A stretch of 64,000 nt of DNA. Origin: an uncultured Bacilli bacterium. GTDB taxonomy: Bacteria > Bacillota_I > Bacilli_A > RFN20 > CAG-826. The first letter of the stretch is position 1. Each line of letters starts with the position of its first letter. Where the stretch lies: contig CAKVCX010000002.1 in the NCBI GenBank assembly GCA_934725985.1, positions 372,001 to 436,000 on the forward strand, read 5' to 3'. A program made the translations under genes and the position numbers. Below are positions 25,869 to 35,173 of the stretch, one piece after another. The notes under the pieces are model-generated. The model was not told the origin of the DNA. It made no database searches and saw only the letters and a program-made list of their open reading frames with translations.

Positions 25869-28800
25869 ATGAATTTTTTACCTTTGCATTCTTACTCTGG
25901 TTATTCTTATCTCAAAAGCGGGATATCTTTGGCTAGATTGGTTTCAATCTATGCAAAAAAAGGCTATAAATATGCGCCGATATGTGATTTTAATACAATT
26001 ACTGCCTATCCTTGTTTAACGGAATTATCCTCTAAGCTAAACCTGAAGCCCTTATATGGGATGGATACGATCGTAGATAAATATTATGTTTCTTTTTATA
26101 TTAAAAACGAACAAGGCTACTTAAATTTATTAAAGATTATATATTTGTTAAACAAAGGGGAATTAGAAAGCAAAGCAATTGCTTCTTATAATGAGGGACT
26201 AATCTTAATCCTAGATGGAGGAAGAGGAGAATTAAAAGAAAAAATTAAAAAACAAGATAATTCGTTATCCTTAGAATTATCTAGCAAATTTTCCTCTTTT
26301 AAGGAAGCATATATTGGAATCCCATATTTGTTAGATGAAAAAGAATATATCGATTTATTAAGGGATTTCGCTTCTAGATATGGTTATATTTCTTTAGCCT
26401 ATCCTTTTATCCTTTACGAAAAAAAACAAGATGCCATCGCCTTAGAAATAGTCAACGCGATAGCTTCTTCCCATCAGATTAATATAAAAAACAAAGAAGG
26501 CAATAATTATTTTTTAGAAGAAGATAAACTAACAAGTTATTATGACGATTCCGAATTATTTTCATGTAAAAAAATTGCCGAATCTATCGACTTTTCTTTT
26601 TATAAAAAAAGAGGAAAGCTTCCTATATTTAAAAATGAATTGGGAATTGATAGTTCTTCTTATTTAGCCAAATTAGCCAAGGAAGGATTAAAGAAAAAGA
26701 TTAACCCCGTCACCAAAGAATACGAGGATAGACTGAATTATGAATTGAATATAATTTCTACAATGGGGTATTCAGATTATTTCCTAATCGTATCCGATTA
26801 TTGCAATAAAGCTAGGGAAAAAGGGATTTTAATTGGCCCAGGAAGAGGGTCCTCTGCCGGCTCGTTAGTTTCATTTAGCCTAGATATAGTAAAGGCAGAC
26901 CCGATAAAATTTGGCTTACTTTTCGAAAGATTTTTAAATCCAGAAAGAAAAACATTGCCGGATATCGATGTTGATTTCGAGGATGTTAGAAGAGAAGAAA
27001 TCATTACTTATTTAAAAGAAAAATATGGAGAAGATAAAGTTGCCCATATTTTAGTAATCCAATCTTTAGGACCCAAGGCTTCCCTTCACGATATCGGAAG
27101 GGTTTATAACATAGAAAATAGGGAAATAGATTTATTAGCAAAAACATTGCTAGATTCTAAAATTAGTTTAAGGGAATCTTATAAAAGAAATAAGCAATTC
27201 AAAGATTTAGTCGATAGCGATCCATATTATTTAAATATAGTTTCCTTGGCTTCGAAAATAGAAAGCTTGCCAAGGCAAAGCGGCTTGCATCCTTCAGGAG
27301 TTATTTTAAATGGCGAGAATCTAGAAAATGTTTTGCCAATTAAAAAAGAGGAGGATGGGGACCTAATTTGCTTTGAAGCCGAATATTTAGAAAAACAAGG
27401 CTTTTTAAAAATGGACTTATTGGGAATTAGATATCTAACTACAATCCATTCTTGTCTTGATTTAATCAAAAATAGGAGAGGCATTACTTTAAAATATGAA
27501 GATTTGCCTTATGAGGATAAAAAAGCTATTGAATTAATTAGAAAAGGGCTAACAATTGGGATATTTCAACTTGAAAGCAAGGGAATGAACAATGCTATAA
27601 AAACACTACGTCCCACTTCTTTTATGGATATTGTAGCCTTAATAGCCTTATATAGACCTGGGCCGATGGGATTTATTCCTACTTATGCAAAAAGGAAACA
27701 AGGGTTAGAAAAGGTAACCTACTTAAATAAGGAAACAGAAGAAATATTGTCTTCTACTTACGGCATTATCGTCTATCAAGAGCAAATAATGCTGCTGGTT
27801 ATGAAAATGGCCGGGCTTTCTTTAGGCCAAGCCGATTTATTTAGAAGAGCTATTGCCAAAAAAGATGAATCCATATTAAAAGGATTAAGAAGCCAATTTA
27901 TGGAAGGGTGTTTAAAAAAAGGCTATTCTAGCGAAATAGCTTCGAAAACATTCGAGCAAATCTATAAATTCGCTTCTTATGGCTTTAATAAATCACACTC
28001 TGTTTCCTATGCTTTCTTAGTTTGTCAAATGGCTTATTTAAAAGCCCATTATCCAGAGGAATTCTACGCATCCATTTTATCGACATTAACTCCAACTGAC
28101 CCCAAGTTTAAATCAACTTACTTAGAAGCTAAAAAAGCCGGTATAAAATTCATTCTGCCAGATATCAACGTGGCCTCCACTTTCTTTTTACCCTTAAAAG
28201 AAAAAGAAATAATGTTCCCCCTATCTTCAATAAACTTAACAGAATCCATGGGACTAGCAAGAAATATAATAAGGGAGAGAAAGGCTTTAGGACCATTTTC
28301 AGATATTTTTTCATTTGCCTCTAGAATGAAACGTTATGGATTAAAAAGAGAAAGTTTCTTGCGCTTAATAGACGCGGGTTGTTTTGATACCTTCCCTTTT
28401 AATAGGGCTAGTAAAAGATTAGCGGTAACGCAAGCCTTAAGTTACGCCGAAATGATGCAAAACGAAGATGGTTCCTCTTTGCTAGATTTTAATTTTCCAT
28501 TGCCAGAAATAAAGCAAATCCAAGGAAATAAGGAAATGGATCTCTTATATGAAAAAGAGGCACTAGGCGTCTTAGTTTCTTCCTCCTTGCTTAGTGAAAA
28601 AGAAGAAATAATAAAAGAAAATAACGCGAAGAGTTTACAAGAAGCCGAAGAAGCCTCCTATCAATTTATTTGCGTTGGCATTGTTTCTATTCTTAAAGCC
28701 ATTTCAACAAAAAAAGGCAAGAGGATGGCGTTTTTAACCTTATATGATGACACGAATCAAATGGAATTTACTCTTTTCCCATCAACTTACGATACTTATT

Positions 28801-28898
28801 ACCCTCTTTTAAAAGAAGGGAACAGCCTAATAATAAAAGGGCACAAAGATAATTATAAAAAGGAATCATATATCGTTGATGAAATAAGGAAAATATAG
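25869..28898 (+). CDS. dnaE: DNA polymerase III alpha subunit, DnaE type
   Basis: 1009 residues, shorter than typical DnaE (~1100-1160). Layout: PHP domain (1-~200), palm with the catalytic GPGRGSSAGSLV and LPDIDVDFEDVRR (two Asp), fingers, HhH region and a C-terminal OB domain ending the protein. The N-terminal PHP metal site is eroded: MNFLPLHSYSGYS replaces the usual HLHVHSEYS, so PHP nuclease activity is unlikely. In Bacillota, DnaE extends primers alongside PolC. ATG at 25869 is preferred to the in-frame TTG at 25863. polA follows 11 bp downstream, forming a repair and replication operon. Confidence 0.93.
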   Translation: MNFLPLHSYSGYSYLKSGISLARLVSIYAKKGYKYAPICDFNTITAYPCLTELSSKLNLKPLYGMDTIVDKYYVSFYIKNEQGYLNLLKIIYLLNKGELESKAIASYNEGLILILDGGRGELKEKIKKQDNSLSLELSSKFSSFKEAYIGIPYLLDEKEYIDLLRDFASRYGYISLAYPFILYEKKQDAIALEIVNAIASSHQINIKNKEGNNYFLEEDKLTSYYDDSELFSCKKIAESIDFSFYKKRGKLPIFKNELGIDSSSYLAKLAKEGLKKKINPVTKEYEDRLNYELNIISTMGYSDYFLIVSDYCNKAREKGILIGPGRGSSAGSLVSFSLDIVKADPIKFGLLFERFLNPERKTLPDIDVDFEDVRREEIITYLKEKYGEDKVAHILVIQSLGPKASLHDIGRVYNIENREIDLLAKTLLDSKISLRESYKRNKQFKDLVDSDPYYLNIVSLASKIESLPRQSGLHPSGVILNGENLENVLPIKKEEDGDLICFEAEYLEKQGFLKMDLLGIRYLTTIHSCLDLIKNRRGITLKYEDLPYEDKKAIELIRKGLTIGIFQLESKGMNNAIKTLRPTSFMDIVALIALYRPGPMGFIPTYAKRKQGLEKVTYLNKETEEILSSTYGIIVYQEQIMLLVMKMAGLSLGQADLFRRAIAKKDESILKGLRSQFMEGCLKKGYSSEIASKTFEQIYKFASYGFNKSHSVSYAFLVCQMAYLKAHYPEEFYASILSTLTPTDPKFKSTYLEAKKAGIKFILPDINVASTFFLPLKEKEIMFPLSSINLTESMGLARNIIRERKALGPFSDIFSFASRMKRYGLKRESFLRLIDAGCFDTFPFNRASKRLAVTQALSYAEMMQNEDGSSLLDFNFPLPEIKQIQGNKEMDLLYEKEALGVLVSSSLLSEKEEIIKENNAKSLQEAEEASYQFICVGIVSILKAISTKKGKRMAFLTLYDDTNQMEFTLFPSTYDTYYPLLKEGNSLIIKGHKDNYKKESYIVDEIRKI

Positions 28899-28909
28899 AA
28901 AGGGCAAAC

Positions 28910-31516
28910 ATGAATAAATTAATTATAGTAGATGGAAATTCTCTTTTATTTAGGGCTTTTTATGCCACTAGCTTCAATGGGCCTGAATCCATAATGAGAA
29001 CAAGTTTTAATCAACCTACCAATGCCATTTTTGCTTTTGGAAATATGATTTTAAAAATATTGGCAAGACTAGAAAAAGATAATGGCTTATTTGTTGGCTT
29101 TGACAGCGATTCCATGACGTTTAGAAAAGAAGAATTCGCCACTTATAAAGCCAATAGAAAACCATGCCCAGAAGAACTTAAAAGCCAATTTCCCTTATCT
29201 AGGGATTTCTTGTCATCTTTATCGATTCCTCATTTTGAATTACACGGGGTTGAAGCAGACGATATCTGCGGCACATTATCTAAAATGGCTTCCAAAGAAG
29301 GCATTAAAGTAGAGATTTATACTTCAGATAGAGACTATTTGCAATTAATTGATAGCAATATTTCGATTAACTTGCCCATAAAAGGATTAAGCGAATTAGA
29401 AAATATCAACCAAAGTAACATATTTGAAAAATTTGGATTTTATCCCCTGCAAACAATTGATTACAAAGGACTTAGAGGAGATTCAAGCGATAATCTTCCC
29501 GGAATTCCAGGCATAGGAGAAGTAACGGCAAAAAAACTATTATCCGAATATTCATCCTTTGATTCCATTATCAATGCTGCAAAAGAAGGAAAAATAAAAG
29601 GCAAGACCGGTCAAAAAATTATCGATGGAGAAGCGTTAGGGAGAGAATGCTTAAAACTAGCTACAATTAAACTAGACGTCCCCCTTCCTTTCAAATTAGA
29701 AGACCTAGTTTATAAAGGGTATGAATATAGTAAAGCCAAATCCTTTACCTCAAAATACGAATTAAGGCAATTAGAAGCAAAGCTATCTTCTTCTTATTAT
29801 GGAAAAAAAGAAAGAAAGCCTCTAGAAGTAGAAATCGTTAATAAAATCAATAGTATCGAAATAATGGATTCTTTTGGCTTTGCCTTAGATATGGAATCAG
29901 GAGATTATTTTAATAAATCGCCTTCAGGAATTGCTATTTTTACTAAAGGGAAATCTATATATGTTCCTTTTGAAATCTTTATTAAAGACAAACAACTTTT
30001 AAATTATTTTGAAAACGAAAACATTAAGAAAACTACTTATGATTTGAAAAGAAGTTTGGTTGTCTTTTCTAAATACAATATCAAGCTAAATGGAGAAATA
30101 TTTGACGCGATGCTAGCTTGCTATGTCTTAGATTCTTCTATCGCTTCAAATCCAGAAAGTAGCTTTGATTATTTTGGCATAGCTCTTGAAGAAGATAAAT
30201 TAGACTTATTATCGACTTATCATCACCTATCTTCCTCTTCCATTGCCAAGGCTTGTTTTGAAATAAAGGAAAAAGCGATTTCCTTATTAAAGCAAAATGA
30301 ACAATTGGATCTATATGAAAAAATAGAAATGCCTTTGACTAGAGTCCTAGCCAAAATGGAAATAGAAGGCTTTCCTTTAGATAAAGAAGAATTAGAAAAA
30401 TATGGTAAAGAATTTGCCGATAAAGAAAATAAAGAAAAAGAAGAGCTATTTAAAATTTCAGGACATGAATTTAATCCGGCCTCGCCAAAGCAAGTTGCCA
30501 CGATTCTTTTTGATGAACTAAAATTAAAATCGGATAAAGGAAAAGGCACTTCAAGCGACATATTGCTTTCATTAATTGGCCAAAGCGATTTCCCTTCGCA
30601 TCTTCTTCAATATAGAAAATATGCAAAATTATTAGGAACTTATGTAGATGGATTTATCCCCTACGTTTTAAGCGATGGCAAAGTCCATACAATATTTAAC
30701 CAAGCCCTTACCTCAACCGGGAGATTATCTTCTTCCAATCCAAATCTACAAAACATATCAGGAAAAGATGAGGAAGGTTTGAAAGTAAAATCTTGTTTTC
30801 ATTATAACGATTCGAAAACAAAAATCCTTTCTCTAGATTATTCTCAAATAGAATTAAGGATATTGGCTTCTTTATCTAACTGCAAACCCTATATTGATAT
30901 ATTTTCCACATCTAGAGACATCCATGCAGAAACAGCAAGAAAAGTCTTTAACTTGAAAGAAGATGAGCCCGTATCTCATTCTTATAGAAAAAAAGCAAAA
31001 GCTATAAATTTTGCAATTATCTACGGGACCACACCTTACGGATTAAGCGAACAAATAGGATCCACCCCTGCCGAAGCCGCAGATTTAATTAAGTCTTTCT
31101 ATGTTCATTATAAAGATATAGCCACCTATCTTTCTTCCATAATTAGCAATGTAGAAACAAAAGGATATGTCGAAACCATGTTTGGAAGAAGAAGATATCT
31201 TCCCGATATCGTTTCTTCTAACTATGCCAAAAGAGAAGCTGCAAAAAGAGCAGCCTTAAACGCCCCTGTTCAAGGCAGTGCGGCAGATTTAATAAAAATA
31301 GCCATGATTGAAGTTGACAAATTCCTAACTGAAAATAACTATAAAACCAAAATGGTTTTGCAAATTCACGATGAACTAGTATTTGCCCTAGACGAGGAAG
31401 AAGCTTCCTTTTTGCCGTCAAAATTGAAAGAAATAATGGATAACTGTGTCAAATTAAAGGTCAAATTAGATGCCGTTCCCTCTCTTGGAAATAATTTTGC
31501 AGAAACAAAGGAGTAA
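28910..31516 (+). CDS. polA: DNA polymerase I
   Basis: 868 residues, full length. An N-terminal FEN-like 5'-3' exonuclease (IIVDGNSLLFRAFYAT, GVEADDICGTLSK, YTSDRDYLQLI), a middle 3'-5' exonuclease-like domain, and a C-terminal family A polymerase (LSLDYSQIELRILASL, RRKAKAINFAIIYG-like motif at ~703, QIHDELVFAL). The middle domain keeps a DxE (ALDMES) but I cannot find the last exonuclease acidic motif, so proofreading may be lost, as in Taq and Bst. It acts in Okazaki fragment processing and repair. It sits 5 bp before mutM-coaE, matching the conserved polA-mutM-coaE order of Bacillota. Confidence 0.93.
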   Translation: MNKLIIVDGNSLLFRAFYATSFNGPESIMRTSFNQPTNAIFAFGNMILKILARLEKDNGLFVGFDSDSMTFRKEEFATYKANRKPCPEELKSQFPLSRDFLSSLSIPHFELHGVEADDICGTLSKMASKEGIKVEIYTSDRDYLQLIDSNISINLPIKGLSELENINQSNIFEKFGFYPLQTIDYKGLRGDSSDNLPGIPGIGEVTAKKLLSEYSSFDSIINAAKEGKIKGKTGQKIIDGEALGRECLKLATIKLDVPLPFKLEDLVYKGYEYSKAKSFTSKYELRQLEAKLSSSYYGKKERKPLEVEIVNKINSIEIMDSFGFALDMESGDYFNKSPSGIAIFTKGKSIYVPFEIFIKDKQLLNYFENENIKKTTYDLKRSLVVFSKYNIKLNGEIFDAMLACYVLDSSIASNPESSFDYFGIALEEDKLDLLSTYHHLSSSSIAKACFEIKEKAISLLKQNEQLDLYEKIEMPLTRVLAKMEIEGFPLDKEELEKYGKEFADKENKEKEELFKISGHEFNPASPKQVATILFDELKLKSDKGKGTSSDILLSLIGQSDFPSHLLQYRKYAKLLGTYVDGFIPYVLSDGKVHTIFNQALTSTGRLSSSNPNLQNISGKDEEGLKVKSCFHYNDSKTKILSLDYSQIELRILASLSNCKPYIDIFSTSRDIHAETARKVFNLKEDEPVSHSYRKKAKAINFAIIYGTTPYGLSEQIGSTPAEAADLIKSFYVHYKDIATYLSSIISNVETKGYVETMFGRRRYLPDIVSSNYAKREAAKRAALNAPVQGSAADLIKIAMIEVDKFLTENNYKTKMVLQIHDELVFALDEEEASFLPSKLKEIMDNCVKLKVKLDAVPSLGNNFAETKE

Positions 31517-31521
31517 AAATT

Positions 31522-32922
31522 ATGCCTGAATTGCCAGAAGTGGAAACATTTAAAAAAGCATTAGAACCCACCTTATTAAATAGAACTATACTATCCATTA
31601 ATCTAATTAACGAAAAAACAATTTCAACAAATAAGGACGAATTTCTCTCTATTTTAAAAAACCAAAAAATAACTAAATTAGATAGAAAAGGAAAATTTCT
31701 ATTATTTTTCCTTTCCTCTCCCTATCTGCTAATCTCCCATTTAAGGATGGAAGGTAAGTTTTTTGTCGAACCAAAAGGAGAAAAAAGAAAAAAGCATGAC
31801 TTAGTCGAATTCATTTTAGATAACAATACCAAACTAGTTTATAACGATGTGAGAAAATTCGGGTTTATTGGACTATATAAAGTATCTTCCTTTCTAAAAG
31901 AATCTCCTTTAAGTAACCTTGGCAAAGAACCATTTGAAATTAGTAAAGAAGAATTATTTATAGGTTTACATAAAAGAAAAGTAGAAATAAAAGAAGCCTT
32001 ATTAGACCAAACTATAATGTCGGGTTTAGGAAACATTTATGATGATGAGGTCCTATTTGATTGCAAAATAAATCCACGTACCCCGTCTAATCAAATTAGC
32101 TTAAGCCAAGCCGAAAATATAATCACTTCCTCAATTAAAATATTAAATAAGGCCATAGAAAAAAACGGGTCTACAATTAAGAGCTTTCACTTTAAGGAAA
32201 ATCAAAATGGAAATATGCAAAACTTTCTTAAAGTCTATGGAAAAGAACGCACGCCTTGCCCGAATTGCTTAAATCTATTTCATAAAATTAAAATAGGCGG
32301 AAGAGGGACTACTTATTGTCCTTATTGCCAAGAAAACCCCTACCGTCCATTCGTAATTGGAATAACCGGTCCAATACACTCCGGAAAATCTACCGCATCT
32401 AATTATTTTTTAAAAAAAGGATTTGTTATCTTTAATGCCGATAAAGAAGTGGCAAGTCTATATAAATTAGAAGGAATAAAAAAACACTTAATGACTTTAT
32501 TTGGCAAAGATGTAATAAATAAAAACGAGATAGACAAAGCCAAATTGACTCATTTATTACAAGATAAAAACAATAAAAAAGCTTTGATGGATTACCTCTA
32601 TCCAATTTTATATAAAAAAGCGGAAGAGTTCATAAGCAAAGCTAGTTCTAACGTAATCTTGGATGTTCCTTTATTATATTCGTCTCATCTAGATAACTTA
32701 ACCGACTTCGTTATTTTAATAAATTCTAATTTAGAAAATAGAAAATCTAGGATAGAAAAAGAAGGAAGAGATAGTGTTTCTTTGTTAAAAATCAATGCCA
32801 CGTACCCATTAAATTATGTCAAAAAGAAAGCCTCTATCGTTATCAACAACGATCAAGGACTACCAAATTTATATAAACAACTAGATTTAATAAAGATTCC
32901 AAATGGTTATAAATATCAATAA
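31522..32922 (+). CDS. mutM-coaE: MutM (formamidopyrimidine-DNA glycosylase) fused to CoaE (dephospho-CoA kinase)
   Basis: A single 466-residue frame. Residues 1-272 are MutM: the catalytic start PELPEVETF, the KGKFLLF lysine region, GLGNIYDDEVLF, and a zinc finger C246-X2-C249-X16-C266-X2-C269. It excises 8-oxoguanine. Residues 277-466 are CoaE: P-loop GPIHSGKST (283-291), FNADKEVASLY and LDVPLLYSSHL, which phosphorylates dephospho-CoA in the last step of CoA synthesis. The linker after the last zinc Cys is only about 7 residues. These genes are neighbours in many Bacillota, so the fusion probably arose from loss of the mutM stop. It overlaps the convergent dnaI by 7 bp. Confidence 0.9.
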   Translation: MPELPEVETFKKALEPTLLNRTILSINLINEKTISTNKDEFLSILKNQKITKLDRKGKFLLFFLSSPYLLISHLRMEGKFFVEPKGEKRKKHDLVEFILDNNTKLVYNDVRKFGFIGLYKVSSFLKESPLSNLGKEPFEISKEELFIGLHKRKVEIKEALLDQTIMSGLGNIYDDEVLFDCKINPRTPSNQISLSQAENIITSSIKILNKAIEKNGSTIKSFHFKENQNGNMQNFLKVYGKERTPCPNCLNLFHKIKIGGRGTTYCPYCQENPYRPFVIGITGPIHSGKSTASNYFLKKGFVIFNADKEVASLYKLEGIKKHLMTLFGKDVINKNEIDKAKLTHLLQDKNNKKALMDYLYPILYKKAEEFISKASSNVILDVPLLYSSHLDNLTDFVILINSNLENRKSRIEKEGRDSVSLLKINATYPLNYVKKKASIVINNDQGLPNLYKQLDLIKIPNGYKYQ

Positions 32923-33803
32923 ACGTTAATAGAAGTAATGTCTATTTCTTCTTTGCAATTTATTCTGATAATATCATCTAATTGTCTAGAAAAAGCCAAG
33001 CCTATTTTACTTTTATACATCGAAACCACTTCTTCAATGGAAAATGGGGAAGCAAAAAAAGTACGCAGGCGATGCTCATTTCTATAAAGCAAAATCGGGT
33101 AAAGGAACGAAGAAAAAGAATATTCGCTTTTATATTCGTTTCCAAAATCATCAAAGACTAACAATGGGGCATTTTTTAGTTTGGCAAACAAGGCTTCAAA
33201 CTCCATCTTGTTATTAAAAGACAAATTTTTTAAGTTTTCGATTAAAGAAGAAGTATTGACATACCCACATTGGTGATGCCTAGAAGCAAAATTAGAAGCA
33301 AACGTAGATAAAATATAAGTCTTGCCAGATCTAGTTTTTCCTTTTAAATAGACCCAATCCTCGGTAGTTAAATTTAAGCTAGAGATTATTCGTTTTAAGG
33401 CTTTATTTCTTTTTACATCCTTATCAATAGAAGAAATTGAATTATTTAAATAATCAATAGGGAAATCATGTATGAAAAACCTGTCTAGTTTTTCTTTATA
33501 ATCTAAATAAACCTTGCAAGGAGAAAACTCTCTATTTAAGACTCCACCATCTTTAAAAAGCGACATTTCGTAAAGAGGGTTATCTTTTTTGCATTTATCC
33601 ATGCCAGGGCAAGCAGAGCAATACGAAACATCTTCTTGATAGGAAAGCAAAGTGGCAAGGTTATCCTTTACCTCTTTTGCAGTTAAGCCCAAAGAAGAAA
33701 TCGCTTTATAAACAACTGGGTCATTTTTTAAGCCTTTTAATGCCTCTTCAATTAAAGAGGAGACATCCCCTAAATCCATTTTTTTTAACTTCATTTTTTC
33801 CAT
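32916..33803 (-). CDS. dnaI: Primosomal protein DnaI, helicase loader
   Basis: 295 residues. The N-terminal region has a Cys cluster (CSACPGMDKC) as in the zinc-binding helicase-interaction domain of B. subtilis DnaI. The C-terminal AAA+ ATPase has Walker A LKGKTRSGKTY (~161-171) and Walker B LLVFDDFGNE. It loads the replicative helicase together with DnaB and DnaD. The gene lies 4 bp after dnaB; its AGGA ribosome-binding site (33811-33814) lies within the last codons of dnaB. The 3' end overlaps mutM-coaE by 7 bp, and no terminator separates them. Confidence 0.88.
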   Translation of the reverse strand: MEKMKLKKMDLGDVSSLIEEALKGLKNDPVVYKAISSLGLTAKEVKDNLATLLSYQEDVSYCSACPGMDKCKKDNPLYEMSLFKDGGVLNREFSPCKVYLDYKEKLDRFFIHDFPIDYLNNSISSIDKDVKRNKALKRIISSLNLTTEDWVYLKGKTRSGKTYILSTFASNFASRHHQCGYVNTSSLIENLKNLSFNNKMEFEALFAKLKNAPLLVFDDFGNEYKSEYSFSSFLYPILLYRNEHRLRTFFASPFSIEEVVSMYKSKIGLAFSRQLDDIIRINCKEEIDITSINVY

Positions 33804-33807
33804 ACAT

Positions 33808-35025
33808 TTATCCTAGCGATTTCATCAAATCATTAATTTCTTCATCACTTATATCTTCTTCTTCTTTTTCTTTTTTATCGAGGGTCTTTTTTTCAGCTGG
33901 ATTTTCTTTGCTTTGTTCTTTTATTTGTTTTTTCTTTTTTGAATTTTCTTCATCTAATTCAAGCAAAATCGACATGGCGTCCCTACTGTTTTTGGCTCCT
34001 TTTCTTAATAAGATAACGCCTAAGTTTTCAGTATAGGCAAAAGGAAGAATGCCATTTTTCTTGCTTAAGACAAAATCAAGTAGGACGTTTATTAAAGGAT
34101 TAGATAAACCGGTGTCTATTTTTAAATGTTGAAGCAAACGTAAATCTTGATAAGAAGGTCTATTCCCTCCTTGCAATAAAGACAAAAAATGAGCGGGATC
34201 AACTTCGTCCATCAATCTTATTTTCTTAGCTAAAGAGGAAGAAGAAGAAACTTGGCTTTTTTCATTGCTAGTCATTTGCAAATAAGAAAAATTAACCATG
34301 GAGCGACATTTTTCTTCAAGCCTAGAAAAGTTTAACGAACCGTTAGAATAAGAAGATAATGTAATTTCTGCCATCTCCTCGGCATTTAATCCATATAAGG
34401 AAGCGTACTTGCCTATTAAAAGAAGATTATCTTCGTTAAGGGCTTTTAAATTAAAGCCAAAAGAAAATAAACAATCCTTTAATTTTGAATAATCGAAATC
34501 GCTTTTTAGACTATTCTTTTTCTTTTTAGCTTTTAATAAAGGCGAACCATTACCAAACCCAAAATAAGAGTCATAAGTTTCGGAAACGTCTTTAAAGCCA
34601 TCTAGTTTAGAACCCTTTTTATATTTATTTTCCAAAGATGAGTAAGCAACGCCTCCAAGCGTGTTCTTAAGCAAGCCTCCTAACATGGGGTCAGCTAAAA
34701 AGGAAAGAGGATTAACTGGTGGATAGATGCAATAAATAAAATAATTGCTTTTATTTTCCTCTAAAAACATCGTCTTGACTAACCCTAAGGCTTCCAAAGG
34801 CAAGAAAGCGTTATATAGTTCGCCAGGAGTCAATGATAAAAAAGAAAAAATTCTATCATGGGTGAATATTTTTCCATTTTCTTCACCTAGTAAAAAACTA
34901 TACAAAGCAAAAGACTTAGCCCCGATTAAAGGAAGATAGAACTCCCTAACTCTTAAAATGTCATCCCCTCCAAGAGCGTCTTTTTTACTTACCTCATAAA
35001 AATCATTAGCGCCTACATCATGCAT
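33808..35025 (-). CDS. dnaB: Replication initiation and membrane attachment protein DnaB (DnaB/DnaD-domain)
   Basis: 405 residues from the ATG at 35025; a TTG at 35043 would add six residues. The N-terminal winged-helix region (VREFYLPLIGAKSFALYSFLL, cut here into overlapping motifs) and the DnaD-like C-terminal domain match the Bacillota DnaB that recruits DnaI and helicase to oriC and stalled forks. It is not the DnaB helicase. The final ~40 residues are a Lys/Glu-rich, likely disordered tail ending DEEINDLMKSLG. It forms a dnaB-dnaI operon, inverted relative to the polA group; nrdR, often next to dnaB, is absent here. Confidence 0.8.
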   Translation of the reverse strand: MHDVGANDFYEVSKKDALGGDDILRVREFYLPLIGAKSFALYSFLLGEENGKIFTHDRIFSFLSLTPGELYNAFLPLEALGLVKTMFLEENKSNYFIYCIYPPVNPLSFLADPMLGGLLKNTLGGVAYSSLENKYKKGSKLDGFKDVSETYDSYFGFGNGSPLLKAKKKKNSLKSDFDYSKLKDCLFSFGFNLKALNEDNLLLIGKYASLYGLNAEEMAEITLSSYSNGSLNFSRLEEKCRSMVNFSYLQMTSNEKSQVSSSSSLAKKIRLMDEVDPAHFLSLLQGGNRPSYQDLRLLQHLKIDTGLSNPLINVLLDFVLSKKNGILPFAYTENLGVILLRKGAKNSRDAMSILLELDEENSKKKKQIKEQSKENPAEKKTLDKKEKEEEDISDEEINDLMKSLG

Positions 35026-35141
35026 AAATATATACCCAAACAAAATCTTATCATTTTTGCATAGTTTATTTTAGAGAAAATTAAAAATAAAAAATTGCAA
35101 TTTTTTTACTTTTTTACGCACACACATGGGCGCGAATGGTC

Positions 35142-35147
35142 TATAAT
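35142..35147 (+). promoter_or_regulatory. -10 box of pfkA-pyk
   Basis: TATAAT, 26 nt before the pfkA ATG. The leader contains GAGG, so this is a normally led gene, unlike many neighbours. The -35 is poor (CACACA at 17-nt spacing). Confidence 0.6.
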
Positions 35148-35173
35148 GAAATTGTTGAATTACGAGGTTATTT

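Noticed and set aside
35026..35043. TTG start of dnaB
   Set aside because: No ribosome-binding site favours it and the ATG at 35025 is sufficient.
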